Shown: positions 25,222-34,440, counted from the first letter of the stretch. The stretch: DNA of 64,000 nt from Mesonia maritima (GCF_042433895.1 NZ_JBHLUA010000004.1:142772-206771), one strand, 5' to 3'. Numbers and translations are program-made. Notes: a model not told the origin generated them from the sequence alone.

Positions 25222-25995
25222 ATGAATTCGCGTCAAGAACAATTAAAAGCCTTCGATAGATTACTCACCACAATGGATGAACTCCGCGAAAAATGTCCCT
25301 GGGATCGTAAGCAAACCATGGAAACGCTCCGGCATTTAACCATCGAAGAAACTTACGAACTCGGCGATGCAATTCTCGACAACGATTTAGAAGAAATAAA
25401 AAAAGAATTGGGCGATGTGTTATTACACATTGTTTTTTATTCAAAAATAGGAAGTGAAAAAAAAGCCTTCGATATTGCAGATGTAGCCAATTCCATTTGC
25501 GATAAACTTATCGACCGTCATCCGCATATTTACGGCGATGTAAAAGTTGAAAATGAAGAAGAAGTCAAAAAGAATTGGGAAAATTTAAAGTTGAAAGAAG
25601 GCAAAAAAAGCGTATTAGAAGGCGTTCCGCGTTCGTTACCAGCTTTGGTGAAAGCCAGTAGAATTCAAGATAAAGTTGCCGGTGTTGGTTTCGATTGGGA
25701 AGAACCACACCAAGTTTTTGAAAAAGTAAAAGAAGAATTAGACGAATTACAACAAGAAATAAACCAACAAAACCAAGAAAAAATAGAAGCCGAATTTGGC
25801 GATGTACTTTTTTCTATGATAAATTACGCGCGTTTTTTAGGCGTAAACCCAGAAAATGCTTTGGAACGAACGAATAAAAAATTCATTTCACGTTTTCAAT
25901 ATTTAGAACAAAAATCTGCCGAAAAACAGAAAGCCTTAAAAGATATGACGCTTGAGGAAATGGATGTTTTTTGGGAAGAAGCGAAGAAAAGATAA
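25222..25995 (+). CDS. mazG: nucleoside triphosphate pyrophosphohydrolase MazG
   Basis: A 257-residue protein with two MazG helical repeats. It starts with FDRLLTTMDELREKCPWDRK, the usual MazG opening, followed by EETYELGDAILDND and KKELGDVLLHIVFYSKI, which supply the ExxE..ExxD metal-binding motif. The second repeat carries EFGDVLFSMINYARFLG. It hydrolyses (d)NTPs to the monophosphates and pyrophosphate. ATG start, typical length. Confidence 0.95.
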   Translation: MNSRQEQLKAFDRLLTTMDELREKCPWDRKQTMETLRHLTIEETYELGDAILDNDLEEIKKELGDVLLHIVFYSKIGSEKKAFDIADVANSICDKLIDRHPHIYGDVKVENEEEVKKNWENLKLKEGKKSVLEGVPRSLPALVKASRIQDKVAGVGFDWEEPHQVFEKVKEELDELQQEINQQNQEKIEAEFGDVLFSMINYARFLGVNPENALERTNKKFISRFQYLEQKSAEKQKALKDMTLEEMDVFWEEAKKR

Positions 25996-26019
25996 TTTGA
26001 AAACTTGATAATTTGAAAA
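25991..26019 (+). repeat. 13-bp direct repeat GATAATTTGAAAA (two copies)
   Basis: Two identical copies, 25991-26003 and 26007-26019, separated by three bases; the first overlaps the mazG stop codon. A weaker third copy may follow (TCTAATTTGAGAA). The rest of the 150-bp gap to the next gene is A+T-rich with no gene. Confidence 0.5.
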
Positions 26020-26146
26020 TGTTCTAATTTGAGAATTACACGATCTAATAATTTAAAACATATTTACAGTAAAATTTTAACCTTTCCAGTCCATTTTACT
26101 AATCTTTTAAAACCTACTTTTTAATTCAAAATTAAAAATCCATAAT

Positions 26147-26806
26147 TCAAAATTTATTTTCGCTAACTGCTATTTTCTTTATCAATTCTCGGCTTACTTC
26201 GTGTTTTCCTTCAAACGGAATAATTTCAAGACGTTCTTTTCCGAATAATTCTTCAGCTCTAGAAGTTTCTTTTTTAATTCGTTCTTCGTTGAGGTATTCA
26301 TCATTCGTTCCGTAGATTAATTTCACCTGTGTTTTTTCAACAAACGAAAAATCTTCAGCCACTAATTCTTTCGGAATTCCACCGGAATGAATGACTAACG
26401 TATTAATATTTAATTTTCTAGAAGCCATCCAACGCATTGCAACAGAAACGCCTTGTGAATAGCCTAACAAAATAATGCGTTTATCGTCACCAATTTTTTC
26501 CGCAGCTAAAACCGCATCTAAATAATTCAGTACATTTTTGGTTTCCTGCTGGGTATCTTCTTTTGTTAACCAACTTGCACCAACGTGCTTAAAATCTGAT
26601 TTTTGGTAATATTTTGCTGGTGCTTGCGGAGCAATTATGTAATTTTCTTCTTTATCGAGTTGGGCAAAATAATGAATAAAATACCGACTTAAATAACCCA
26701 ATCCGTGGCAACAAATCCAAACATTTTTGGTGTTTTCGGTGAGCTCATTTCTGGTAGAATAAGAATTTGTGGTTGTGTAAGAAACTTGCTTTTCTACGGA
26801 AGCCAT
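26147..26806 (-). CDS. alpha/beta hydrolase (phospholipase/carboxylesterase type)
   Basis: A 219-residue serine hydrolase of the YpfH/phospholipase-carboxylesterase family. It has the oxyanion-side WICCHGLGYLSRYF, nucleophile elbow LLGYSQGVSVAMRW (Gly-Tyr-Ser-Gln-Gly), catalytic Asp in LIYGTNDEYL and His in EGKHEVSRELI. No signal peptide, so cytoplasmic. The substrate is unknown; it lies back-to-back with the menaquinone genes but has no obvious pathway link. ATG start. Confidence 0.85.
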   Translation of the reverse strand: MASVEKQVSYTTTNSYSTRNELTENTKNVWICCHGLGYLSRYFIHYFAQLDKEENYIIAPQAPAKYYQKSDFKHVGASWLTKEDTQQETKNVLNYLDAVLAAEKIGDDKRIILLGYSQGVSVAMRWMASRKLNINTLVIHSGGIPKELVAEDFSFVEKTQVKLIYGTNDEYLNEERIKKETSRAEELFGKERLEIIPFEGKHEVSRELIKKIAVSENKF

Positions 26807-26880
26807 ATAGTTCGGTTTTTGTATTTTTACAATCGCCGACGAAGGTAAAATCTTGTGGCTAAAAAAGGAAATAAATTGTT

Positions 26881-27306
26881 ATGAAATATACAAAAGAAGA
26901 AATTTTAGCGGGTTGTGCTAACATGTGTAAAAACACCATGATGGAAACGCTCGAAATTGAATTTATAGATGTAGGCGATGATTTTTTAATCGCAAAAATG
27001 CCGGTAACACCAAAAGTTCATCAACCCGATGGTGTTTTGCACGGCGGCGCGATGGTTGCGTTAGCCGAAAGCGTGGGAAGCGCGGCAAGTTTTATTTTTT
27101 TAGACGGCGAACATTTTTACATCCGTGGAATTGAAATTTCTGCCAACCACGTAAAAAGTATTGCTAGCGGAGAAGTTTTTGCCAAAGCGGAATTTTTGCA
27201 TAAAGGAAAAACCACCCAAGTTTGGGATATTAAAATTCGTGATATCGACGAGAATTTAATTTCTGCCGTAAAATTAACCACTATCGCACTTCCTAAAAAT
27301 AAATAG
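26881..27306 (+). CDS. PaaI-family hotdog thioesterase, probable DHNA-CoA thioesterase
   Basis: A 141-residue hotdog-fold protein. The central LHGGAMVALAESVGSAASF is the PaaI/MenI signature (HGG with the catalytic acidic residue in AES). Family members hydrolyse acyl-CoAs. Its stop codon abuts the menF start, and menD follows, so it very likely is the 1,4-dihydroxy-2-naphthoyl-CoA hydrolase of menaquinone synthesis; that function is inferred from context. ATG start. Confidence 0.85.
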   Translation: MKYTKEEILAGCANMCKNTMMETLEIEFIDVGDDFLIAKMPVTPKVHQPDGVLHGGAMVALAESVGSAASFIFLDGEHFYIRGIEISANHVKSIASGEVFAKAEFLHKGKTTQVWDIKIRDIDENLISAVKLTTIALPKNK

Positions 27307-28425
27307 ATGAACAGTTTAGATTTTTTCGAAAAAATACAAGCTCAGCTTCAAGAAAAGCTTCCGTTTGTTGCATATCGCCATCCTAATGAAACTGAAGTTT
27401 TAGCGCAATTACAAGAAAATTCAACTTTAGAATTTTTAGAAGACTTCACGCAAAAAGGATTTATTTTCGCCCCGTTCGATTCTTCAAAAAAAACAGTGTT
27501 TTTCGATAGCGCTTCCGCGGAAATAATTTCAACTGCAAGTTCAGCAATTGAAGTGGAAGAAAACACCGAAACAAAATCATTTCAATCTACTTTACAGGAA
27601 AAAACTTTCCATGAAAAATTAGTCAGTAAAGGAATTCAGAAGATAAAAACTTCAACATTAAAAAAAGTAGTACTTTCCAGAGCTGAACAAATTATAACCG
27701 CAACCAATTCAATCAATTATTTTAAGCGTTTATTGAAAAAATATCCGACAGCTTTTGTGTATGTATGGTATCATCCTAGCGTTGGTTTGTGGTTGGGCGC
27801 AACGCCCGAAACTTTATTAAAAACGGAACAAAATAGTTTTAAAACCATGGCGTTGGCCGGAACAAAAGCTTTTGAAGGAAATTTAGATGTTGAATGGGGC
27901 GCGAAAGAGAAAGAAGAACAAGCGTTGGTAACCGAATCTATTCAAGCAGATTTAGAATCGGTTAATGGAATTGAAAAATTAATAATCGGCGAAACGCAAA
28001 CACATCAAGCAGGGAATGTGTTGCATTTAAAAACACCGATTAGCGGAATTTTTCAGCAAGAATTTTTAGGAGAAATAGTTCAGAAATTACATCCAACACC
28101 GGCGGTTTGCGGTTTGCCAAAAGAAGAAGCAAAAAACTTTATAAAAGCCGAAGAAAATTACGATCGGAGTTTTTATACCGGTTATTTAGGCGAATTGAAT
28201 AGAAAAGTTGAAAAAACACGAAATCCGCGACGCAAAAACGTAGAAAATTCAGCGTATAATTTAGTTCAAAATCAAACTAATTTATATGTGAATTTACGCT
28301 GTATGCAAGTGTTAGAGAAAAAAGTAATCGTTTACGTTGGCGGCGGAATTACCGCAAGTTCTAACCCAACCGCAGAATGGGAAGAAACCGTAAAAAAAGC
28401 GGAAACGATGCAGAAAGTTTTGTGA
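27307..28425 (+). CDS. menF: isochorismate synthase
   Basis: A 372-residue chorismate-binding enzyme catalysing chorismate to isochorismate, first step of menaquinone synthesis. Recognisable motifs include KVVLSRAEQII, LWLGATPETLLK, AGTKAFEG, KEEQALVTESI, HLKTPISG, HPTPAVCGLPKEEA and YDRSFYTGYLGEL, with the conserved Glu residues that bind Mg. The family is split between MenF, EntC and DhbC; the adjacent menD makes MenF the right choice. Start follows the previous stop directly. Confidence 0.93.
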   Translation: MNSLDFFEKIQAQLQEKLPFVAYRHPNETEVLAQLQENSTLEFLEDFTQKGFIFAPFDSSKKTVFFDSASAEIISTASSAIEVEENTETKSFQSTLQEKTFHEKLVSKGIQKIKTSTLKKVVLSRAEQIITATNSINYFKRLLKKYPTAFVYVWYHPSVGLWLGATPETLLKTEQNSFKTMALAGTKAFEGNLDVEWGAKEKEEQALVTESIQADLESVNGIEKLIIGETQTHQAGNVLHLKTPISGIFQQEFLGEIVQKLHPTPAVCGLPKEEAKNFIKAEENYDRSFYTGYLGELNRKVEKTRNPRRKNVENSAYNLVQNQTNLYVNLRCMQVLEKKVIVYVGGGITASSNPTAEWEETVKKAETMQKVL

Positions 28426-28496
28426 GTTTTACATAGGAAATGAATTTAAAATTTTCATCAACAAAAATGTAAGATCAATTTTAAAATTGTTGCCTC

Positions 28497-28525
28497 TTGA
28501 AATTGAGTTTTAAACTGTATTTTTG
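28497..28525 (+). promoter_or_regulatory. promoter TTG-N18-TATTTTTG for menD
   Basis: TTG at 28497-28499, an 18-base spacer and TATTTTTG at 28518-28525 form a Bacteroidota promoter. A GTG at 28525-28527 overlaps the final G of the box and would extend menD, so translation should instead start at the ATG 28549. Confidence 0.65.
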
Positions 28526-28548
28526 TGGAAGAAAATTCAACAGTTTTT

Positions 28549-30288
28549 ATGCAATATTCTAGCATTCCGCTTGCGCAAAGTATCACTTTATTATGTTTAA
28601 CAAAAGAAATTAATCACGTAGTAATTTCTCCAGGTTCTCGAAATGCTCCCTTAACGATTAGTTTTTCAAATCATCCTGAAATTGAAGCTTATAGTATTGT
28701 AGACGAGCGTTCAGCAGCTTTTTTTGCGTTAGGATTGGCGCAACAATTGCAAAAACCGGTAGCACTTTGTTGTACTTCCGGAAGCGCTTTGTTGAATTAT
28801 TATCCTGCAATTTCAGAAGCTTTTTATAGCGATATTCCGTTGGTGGTGATTTCTGCAGATCGACCGGTAGAGCGTATCGATATTGGCGATGGTCAAACTA
28901 TTCGGCAAAAAAATGTGTTTGAAAATCATATTTTATATTCGGCAAATTTATATTCAGAATTGGTGCTAGATGCGTTTCCGCTAGATGAAAAATTGAAACA
29001 AAAACAATTTGAAGCGCAAAAACATAACGAGCGCGAAATAAATTTAGCTTTAAATACGGCGATTGAGCAAAATGGTCCGGTTCATATAAATGCTCCGTTT
29101 TACGAGCCTTTGTATAATTTAATTGAAAAACCGACTGTTGCTCCGCTACAAATAGAACCGATTCGCGAAGCAAAAACTACTACCGAAAAGGCTTTACAAT
29201 CGTATGCTGAAATTTGGAATAACGCGAAAAGAAAATTAGTTCTCGTCGGTGTAAATAAACCAAATTCTGTAGAACAAAAGTATTTAGATTTTTTAGCGGA
29301 AGATCCTTCAGTTTTAGTCATGACGGAAACGACTTCAAATTTACATCACGAAAAGTTTATTACTCGAATCGATAAAATAATCGCACCGATAGAAAATTCT
29401 GAAAATAGGGAAGAGGAGTTTCAAAATTTGCAACCCGATATTTTATTGACGTTTGGCGGAATGATTATTTCAAAAAAGATAAAAGCATTTTTACGCAATT
29501 ATCAGCCAAAACACCATTGGCATGTCGATTCTAAAAAAGCATTAAATACGTTTTTCTGTTTGAATAAACATTTTGATGTAAATGCGAATGAATTTTTTAG
29601 CAATTTTTCTCCGTTGATAAAAACATCGAAAAGTGATTATCAAGAAAAATGGCTGGAAGTGAATGCGCAACGCGATATTCATCACGAAAAATATATGGAA
29701 GAAATTCCGTTTTGCGATTTAAAAGCTTTTCGTCATATTTTAGCTAAAATGCCCGAAAAGCAAGTTTTGCATTTGTCGAATAGCAGCATTGTGCGGTATG
29801 CGCAATTATTTAGATTACATCCGTCGTTAGAAGTTTATTGTAACCGCGGCACAAGTGGAATTGACGGCAGTTCATCAACGGCAGTTGGCGCATCGGTAAA
29901 AGCTAATTTACCGACGACTTTAATTACCGGCGATTTGAGTTTCTTTTACGATAGCAACGCGCTGTGGAATAATTATATTCCGAAATCGTTTAGAATTATC
30001 ATTATCAATAATCAAGGTGGTGGAATTTTTAGAATTCTTCCGGGAGCAAAAGACGCGCAATATTTCAGTCAATATTTTGAAACCGTTCATAAACTCAACG
30101 CAAAACATTTAGCAGCGATGTATAATTTTGAATATCAAACTGCGGAAGATGAAGAAAGTTTAAAAACGAATTTAGAAGAATTTTATACCGAAAGCGAGCG
30201 CCCAAAGATTTTAGAAATTTTTACCCCACGGGAAGAAAACGATACGTATTTAAAAAATTATTTTCGTTATATTTTGAATAAAGAATAA
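28549..30288 (+). CDS. menD: SEPHCHC synthase (2-succinyl-5-enolpyruvyl-6-hydroxy-3-cyclohexene-1-carboxylate synthase)
   Basis: A 579-residue ThDP-dependent enzyme that joins isochorismate and 2-oxoglutarate. It starts MQYSSIPLAQSITLLC and has VVISPGSRNAPL, IVDERSAAFFALGLAQ (with the ThDP-activating Glu), CTSGSALLNYYPAI, NRGTSGIDGSSSTAVGA and the Mg/ThDP segment LITGDLSFFYDSNALWNN followed by INNQGGGIF. Start chosen from the promoter position and agreement with known MenD N-termini. It has its own promoter despite following menF. Confidence 0.95.
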   Translation: MQYSSIPLAQSITLLCLTKEINHVVISPGSRNAPLTISFSNHPEIEAYSIVDERSAAFFALGLAQQLQKPVALCCTSGSALLNYYPAISEAFYSDIPLVVISADRPVERIDIGDGQTIRQKNVFENHILYSANLYSELVLDAFPLDEKLKQKQFEAQKHNEREINLALNTAIEQNGPVHINAPFYEPLYNLIEKPTVAPLQIEPIREAKTTTEKALQSYAEIWNNAKRKLVLVGVNKPNSVEQKYLDFLAEDPSVLVMTETTSNLHHEKFITRIDKIIAPIENSENREEEFQNLQPDILLTFGGMIISKKIKAFLRNYQPKHHWHVDSKKALNTFFCLNKHFDVNANEFFSNFSPLIKTSKSDYQEKWLEVNAQRDIHHEKYMEEIPFCDLKAFRHILAKMPEKQVLHLSNSSIVRYAQLFRLHPSLEVYCNRGTSGIDGSSSTAVGASVKANLPTTLITGDLSFFYDSNALWNNYIPKSFRIIIINNQGGGIFRILPGAKDAQYFSQYFETVHKLNAKHLAAMYNFEYQTAEDEESLKTNLEEFYTESERPKILEIFTPREENDTYLKNYFRYILNKE

Positions 30289-30405
30289 TTTTAAAATATT
30301 TAAGAGTCTTCCTTAAACTTTTGTTATTTCACTAATTCCTAACATTTTATCAGTATTTATTCAGTTAACTTAGAAGTGAATTAATTAACCGAATAAAATT
30401 TTATT

Positions 30406-30744
30406 ATGAGTACATTAGACGAATTAGTAGGAAAATATATTGCCGATGTAAAAGAAATGGAAGACAATCCCGATATTGATTTGCTTCGAAAAATAGCAGA
30501 AAGTATGGGACCTTCAATTCATAACAGAGACGCTTCCTTAGTATCCTCTTCAGATAAAGAAGAATGGAAAACTATTCGTAAAAACTTCTTAATAGGAAAA
30601 TTAGGATTAGAAGATTCTGATGAATTAAACCAAGCAATTAACCAAGTGTTAGAAAAATACGGAAAATCTAACCGTAATAAATATAGAGTCGTAGTGTACT
30701 ATTTATTAACTAAACACTACAATAAGGAGCAGTTGTTTAAATAG
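30406..30744 (+). CDS. DUF2853 family protein
   Basis: A 112-residue soluble, helix-rich protein (MSTLDELVGKYIADVKEME..., KWKTIRKNF-like EEWKTIRKNFLIGKLGL). I recognise it as DUF2853, a family found widely in Bacteroidota and some Proteobacteria, with no established function. A 117-base A+T-rich gap separates it from menD, and a large inverted repeat follows it. ATG start; nothing unusual in its length. Confidence 0.83.
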   Translation: MSTLDELVGKYIADVKEMEDNPDIDLLRKIAESMGPSIHNRDASLVSSSDKEEWKTIRKNFLIGKLGLEDSDELNQAINQVLEKYGKSNRNKYRVVVYYLLTKHYNKEQLFK

Positions 30745-30772
30745 TTTTTTGAAACTCAAGGGGCAACCGCTC

Positions 30773-30850
30773 AAGCTCGAGGAGAAAAAGAAATGATTGC
30801 AAATGATGTAATGACCGTAACGGATTTCTTTTCTTTTCGAGCTTTTTTAT
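30773..30850 (+). terminator. large inverted repeat with T-run, probable terminator
   Basis: Left arm 30773-30794 (AAGCTCGA...AAGAAAT) and right arm 30824-30844 (ATTTCTTTT...TCGAGCTT) are reverse complements with a few mismatches, separated by 29 bases. The right arm runs into TTTTTTAT. It follows the DUF2853 gene and precedes the promoter of the next gene, as expected for a terminator, though the loop is unusually large. Confidence 0.5.
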
Positions 30851-30864
30851 GCTTAAAAAGAACG

Positions 30865-30872
30865 TATCTTTG
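30865..30872 (+). promoter_or_regulatory. -7 promoter box TATCTTTG
   Basis: TATCTTTG perfectly fits TAnnTTTG and ends 17 bases before the ATG of the S1-like gene at 30890. No clear TTG is seen at the normal upstream spacing. Confidence 0.55.
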
Positions 30873-30889
30873 CAGCTTAAATAGTTATT

Positions 30890-31732
30890 ATGCTTAGCAT
30901 TGGAGAATACCATACCTTAGAAATAGATAGAGATACACCACCGGGTTTATTTTTAAAAGATGATAGTGGTGATAAAGAAAATGAAGTTTTATTACCCAAT
31001 AAATATAAACCTGAAAATTTTGAAATTGGCGATAAACTTGAAGTTTTTGTTTATCTAGATCATGATGAACGTCCTGTTGCTACAACCTTAACGCCGTATG
31101 TTAAGTTAGATGAATTCGGTTTTTTAAAATGTGTTGAAGTTTCAAATATTGGTGCTTTTTTAGATTGGGGTTTAGAAAAGCATTTGTTTGTTCCGTTTAA
31201 AGAACAAGCTTATAAAATGAAAGAAGGCGAGTGGTATCTTATTTTTTGTTATTTAGATGAAGATAGTCAGCGTTTAGTGGCTTCCAGTAAAGTAAATCAT
31301 TTTCTTACCAATGCAGAATTAACCGTAGAACCTTATGAAAAAGTAGATTTAATTGTGACCAACAAAACCGATATTGGGTTCAATTTAATTGTAAATGAGT
31401 TACATCAAGGTTTAGTTTATCATGACGATGTTTTTCAAGATTTAAAAACCGGTGATAAATTAAAAGGTTGGGTGAAGAAAACCAGAACCGACAATAAAAT
31501 TGATATTACACTTCAGCGTCCCGGTTATAGAAGTATAGAGCCAAATGCCGATGCAATTATGAACGAATTGCAAATGCAAGATGGGTTTTTACCACTAACC
31601 GATAAATCTTCTCCAGAAGAAATTAAGCAAAAACTTGAAATGAGTAAAAAAAGCTTTAAAAAAGCTATTGGAACACTTTATAAAAAACGTCATATTACAA
31701 TTGAAGAAGACGGAATTTATCTTGTAAAATAA
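30890..31732 (+). CDS. S1-like RNA-binding protein, CvfB family
   Basis: A 280-residue protein with successive S1/OB-type domains and a C-terminal winged helix, the CvfB (YitL) layout. It begins with IGEYHTLEIDRDTPPGLFL, then KLEVFVYLDHDERPVATT, GAFLDWGLEKHLFVPFKEQ as the best S1 segment, YEKVDLIVTNKTDIGFNLIV, and the C-terminal MSKKSFKKAIGTLYKKRHI winged-helix part. CvfB affects virulence regulation in Staphylococcus; a role in RNA handling is inferred. Its last 16 bases overlap the convergent neighbour. Confidence 0.88.
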   Translation: MLSIGEYHTLEIDRDTPPGLFLKDDSGDKENEVLLPNKYKPENFEIGDKLEVFVYLDHDERPVATTLTPYVKLDEFGFLKCVEVSNIGAFLDWGLEKHLFVPFKEQAYKMKEGEWYLIFCYLDEDSQRLVASSKVNHFLTNAELTVEPYEKVDLIVTNKTDIGFNLIVNELHQGLVYHDDVFQDLKTGDKLKGWVKKTRTDNKIDITLQRPGYRSIEPNADAIMNELQMQDGFLPLTDKSSPEEIKQKLEMSKKSFKKAIGTLYKKRHITIEEDGIYLVK

Positions 31733-32247
31733 AAACCAGAACCAGAATTTGATCTTCTGCGGTAGTAATATGGTGAATTATAGCTTCTATAAAATGGATT
31801 TATAAAAGGTTGCCTATTGTCTTCGTAAACTTCATTTTTAATTCCGCCGTCGGGAGTTTGTCTTCCGTAGAAATTTAAATCGTTATTTGTTCGGTTATTA
31901 AAATTGGTCTGATCGAAATATACATGCGTATTCGATTGAATTTGATTAAGTTGTCGCTGCGGAAAATCCATTTGTACAATTCCTTGTTTCTTCTGAAGTT
32001 CTCGCGCTTGCGCAATCGCTTGCATATCTAACTCTCTTGTTTCTGGCGTCGCATAAATATTTACTATCGGAAGGATAAAATTTCCCGTTTCCGGCGCAAA
32101 AGTTATAGGAGAAAGACTCGGGTTAGAACGCATAAAAAACGAACGATCTATCGAGCGTTGCAAACTTTCAAAATTATAATTAGGAAACTCTTGAGCTGAA
32201 ACCCAAGTAGAACTGATGAGTAAAAATAATAAAACAATTTTTTTCAT
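31717..32247 (-). CDS. hypothetical exported protein, Arg/Tyr-rich C-terminus
   Basis: A 176-residue protein with a signal peptide (MKKIVLLFLLISSTWVSAQ) and no recognised domain. The C-terminal part is low-complexity, rich in Asn, Tyr, Arg and Ser (SPYYYRRRSNSGSGFYFTR). The ATG at 32247 is preferred over a longer frame because a minus-strand TATTTTTG box (32272-32265) lies between them. The 3' end overlaps the S1-like gene by 16 bases. Probably periplasmic or outer-membrane associated. Confidence 0.7.
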   Translation of the reverse strand: MKKIVLLFLLISSTWVSAQEFPNYNFESLQRSIDRSFFMRSNPSLSPITFAPETGNFILPIVNIYATPETRELDMQAIAQARELQKKQGIVQMDFPQRQLNQIQSNTHVYFDQTNFNNRTNNDLNFYGRQTPDGGIKNEVYEDNRQPFINPFYRSYNSPYYYRRRSNSGSGFYFTR

Positions 32248-32264
32248 AAACTTTCTTTCCACTT

Positions 32265-32272
32265 CAAAAATA
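32265..32272 (-). promoter_or_regulatory. -7 promoter box TATTTTTG
   Basis: On the minus strand TATTTTTG lies 17 bases before the ATG at 32247 and matches TAnnTTTG exactly. It makes the internal ATG the likely start. No TTG is visible at the usual distance. Confidence 0.45.
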
Positions 32273-32310
32273 TCAAATATTATGCTAGAAAAGAGAAAGA
32301 AAGAGAAATA

Positions 32311-32721
32311 TTAAAATAATCCTAGTGTAGTTTCAATTCCTAAAGGTGATTTTAAATCAATTTCAAAAAGAGAAATAGGCGGGCAAGAAATATATTTGGT
32401 AGTTAAATTCTGTCCCACATAATTGCTATTCGGATTTAACATGCGCTGAATTTTAGCTTCGTTAAAATAATAATCAACAGCGAAATGATAATCGAAATAC
32501 TTTTTTCTATTGATTTCTTTTCCGTTAAAAGAAAAATTATAATCAGTATTGAATTGATTTTCTTCAGTCAAACTCAAAAGGTCAGAAGTTTTTAACACAT
32601 CAAAATTTGTCTTTTCGTACTTGCTTTCACACCATTGAAAAGAAAGATCTTCTTCGGTTGAATTTTGACCAAAAGATGAAACGAAATAAAGTATAAAAAA
32701 AAGAGCAATAAAATTTTTCAT
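32311..32721 (-). CDS. hypothetical exported protein
   Basis: A 136-residue protein with a signal peptide (MKNFIALFFILYFVSSFGQ) and no family that I recognise. It has two cysteines (near 31 and 114) that could form a disulfide, and aromatic-rich segments such as YFDYHFAVDYYFNEAK. It sits 30 bases downstream of asnB on the same strand and may be read through from it. ATG start. A lineage-specific periplasmic protein is the best description. Confidence 0.65.
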   Translation of the reverse strand: MKNFIALFFILYFVSSFGQNSTEEDLSFQWCESKYEKTNFDVLKTSDLLSLTEENQFNTDYNFSFNGKEINRKKYFDYHFAVDYYFNEAKIQRMLNPNSNYVGQNLTTKYISCPPISLFEIDLKSPLGIETTLGLF

Positions 32722-32751
32722 ACTTAAAGATAAGAAAAAACAGTTGAAGAA

Positions 32752-34440
32752 TTAATCTTCAACTGTTGATTTTGATTGGTAAGCCGAAGCGTGAACATTT
32801 GCTACAGCTCTACCGGAAGGGTCGTTAAGGTTTTTAAAACTTTCGTCCCATTCTAATGCAATAGGTGAACTACAAGCGACCGATTTTACTGATGGTACAC
32901 TTTTGGCCGCAGCATCACTAGGAAAATGCTCTTCGAAAATATTTCTGTAGTAATATTCCTCCTTGCTCATTGGGGATTGAGTAGGAAATCTGTAGTGCGC
33001 ATTTTCCAGTTGTTCGTCAGTCACTTTTTCGTTCACCATTTCTTTAAGCGTGTCGATCCAGCTATAACCGACACCGTCAGAAAATTGTTCTTTTTGTCTC
33101 CACGCAACGCTTTCGGGTAAATAATTCTCGAAAGCTTTTCGTAGAATCCATTTTTCCATGCGTTCTGGAGTAATCATTTTATCTTGTGGATTTAATCGCA
33201 TCGCGACATCCATAAATTCTTTGTCAAGAAAAGGAACACGTCCTTCAATTCCCCAAGCGGCTAAAGATTTGTTAGCTCTCAGGCAATCGTACATATGCAA
33301 TTTGTCGAGTTTTCGTACGGTTTCTTTATGAAATTCTTCAGCATTTGGAGCTTTATGAAAGTATAAATATCCGCCAAAAATTTCATCGCTACCTTCGCCG
33401 CTTAGCACCATTTTAATTCCCATAGATTTAATAACACGCGCCATTAAATACATTGGTGTAGAAGCTCGAATAGTTGTTACATCGTAGGTTTCTAGATGAT
33501 AAATTACATCTCTAATCGCATCGATTCCTTCTTGAATTGTAAATTCAATTTCGTGATGAATAGTTTTTAGATGTTTCGCAACTTTTTCTGCCGCGGCTAA
33601 ATCTGGTGAACCTTCTAAACCAATTGCAAAAGAATGCAATTGTGGCCACCACGCATCTGTATTATTATCTTCTTCAATTCTTTTTTGAGAATAAATTTTA
33701 GCGATAGCTGAAGTAATAGAAGAATCTAAACCGCCGGAAAGTAAAACTCCGTAAGGGACATCAGACATTAATTGGCGTTTCACTGCCGCTTCTAATGCTT
33801 TTTGTAATTCTTCAACATCACTTTTATTATCTTTTACATTTTCAAAATCCATCCAATCACGTTCGTACCAACGTACAAAACCATTGGAGTTTTTTGTCAT
33901 ATAATGTCCAGGAGGAAAAAGCTCAATTTTAGTACACGTTCCTTCTAGAGCTTTTAATTCTGAAGCAACATAAAAAGTTCCGTTTTTATCCCACCCAATG
34001 TAAAGCGGAATAATTCCCATATGATCGCGCGCAATTAAGTAATCATCATTTTCGGTATCATAAAGCGCGAAACCAAATATTCCGTTTAAGTCATCTAAAA
34101 ACTCAGCTCCTTTTTCTTCATATAAAGCTAAGATAATTTCGCAGTCAGATTTTGTTTGAAACTCATAATCATTTCTGATATGTTTGCGAAGTTCCTTATG
34201 ATTGTAAATTTCACCATTTGCTGCTAGAACCAAGTTTTTCTCTTTATTTAAAAGAGGTTGTTTTCCGGAAGCAGGATCAACAATAGCAAGACGTTCATGG
34301 GTTAAAATTGCATTTTCATTACTAAAAATACCACTCCAATCAGGTCCGCGATGTCTCACTTTTTTAGAAAGCTTGAGCAATTTAGGACGTAACGCCTCTT
34401 CTTGCTCTTTTAAATCGAAAGCACACACAATTCCACACAC
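32752..34440 (-). CDS. asnB: asparagine synthase (glutamine-hydrolysing)
   Basis: A 562-residue two-domain enzyme making asparagine from aspartate, glutamine and ATP. The start is GTG at 34440: translated as Met it gives MCGIVCAF, whose Cys2 is the glutaminase nucleophile exposed after Met removal, so the start is secure. The glutaminase domain has RHRGPDWSG, LTHERLAIVDP and AANGEIYNHKEL; the synthetase domain has the pyrophosphate loop VLLSGGLDSSITSAIA and LSGEGSDEIFGGY. Length and motifs are normal for the AsnB family. Confidence 0.95.
   Translation of the reverse strand: MCGIVCAFDLKEQEEALRPKLLKLSKKVRHRGPDWSGIFSNENAILTHERLAIVDPASGKQPLLNKEKNLVLAANGEIYNHKELRKHIRNDYEFQTKSDCEIILALYEEKGAEFLDDLNGIFGFALYDTENDDYLIARDHMGIIPLYIGWDKNGTFYVASELKALEGTCTKIELFPPGHYMTKNSNGFVRWYERDWMDFENVKDNKSDVEELQKALEAAVKRQLMSDVPYGVLLSGGLDSSITSAIAKIYSQKRIEEDNNTDAWWPQLHSFAIGLEGSPDLAAAEKVAKHLKTIHHEIEFTIQEGIDAIRDVIYHLETYDVTTIRASTPMYLMARVIKSMGIKMVLSGEGSDEIFGGYLYFHKAPNAEEFHKETVRKLDKLHMYDCLRANKSLAAWGIEGRVPFLDKEFMDVAMRLNPQDKMITPERMEKWILRKAFENYLPESVAWRQKEQFSDGVGYSWIDTLKEMVNEKVTDEQLENAHYRFPTQSPMSKEEYYYRNIFEEHFPSDAAAKSVPSVKSVACSSPIALEWDESFKNLNDPSGRAVANVHASAYQSKSTVED

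Noticed and set aside
28525..28548. GTG start for menD, eight residues longer.
   Set aside because: The GTG shares its first base with the promoter -7 box TATTTTTG, and known MenD proteins begin at the equivalent of the ATG at 28549.
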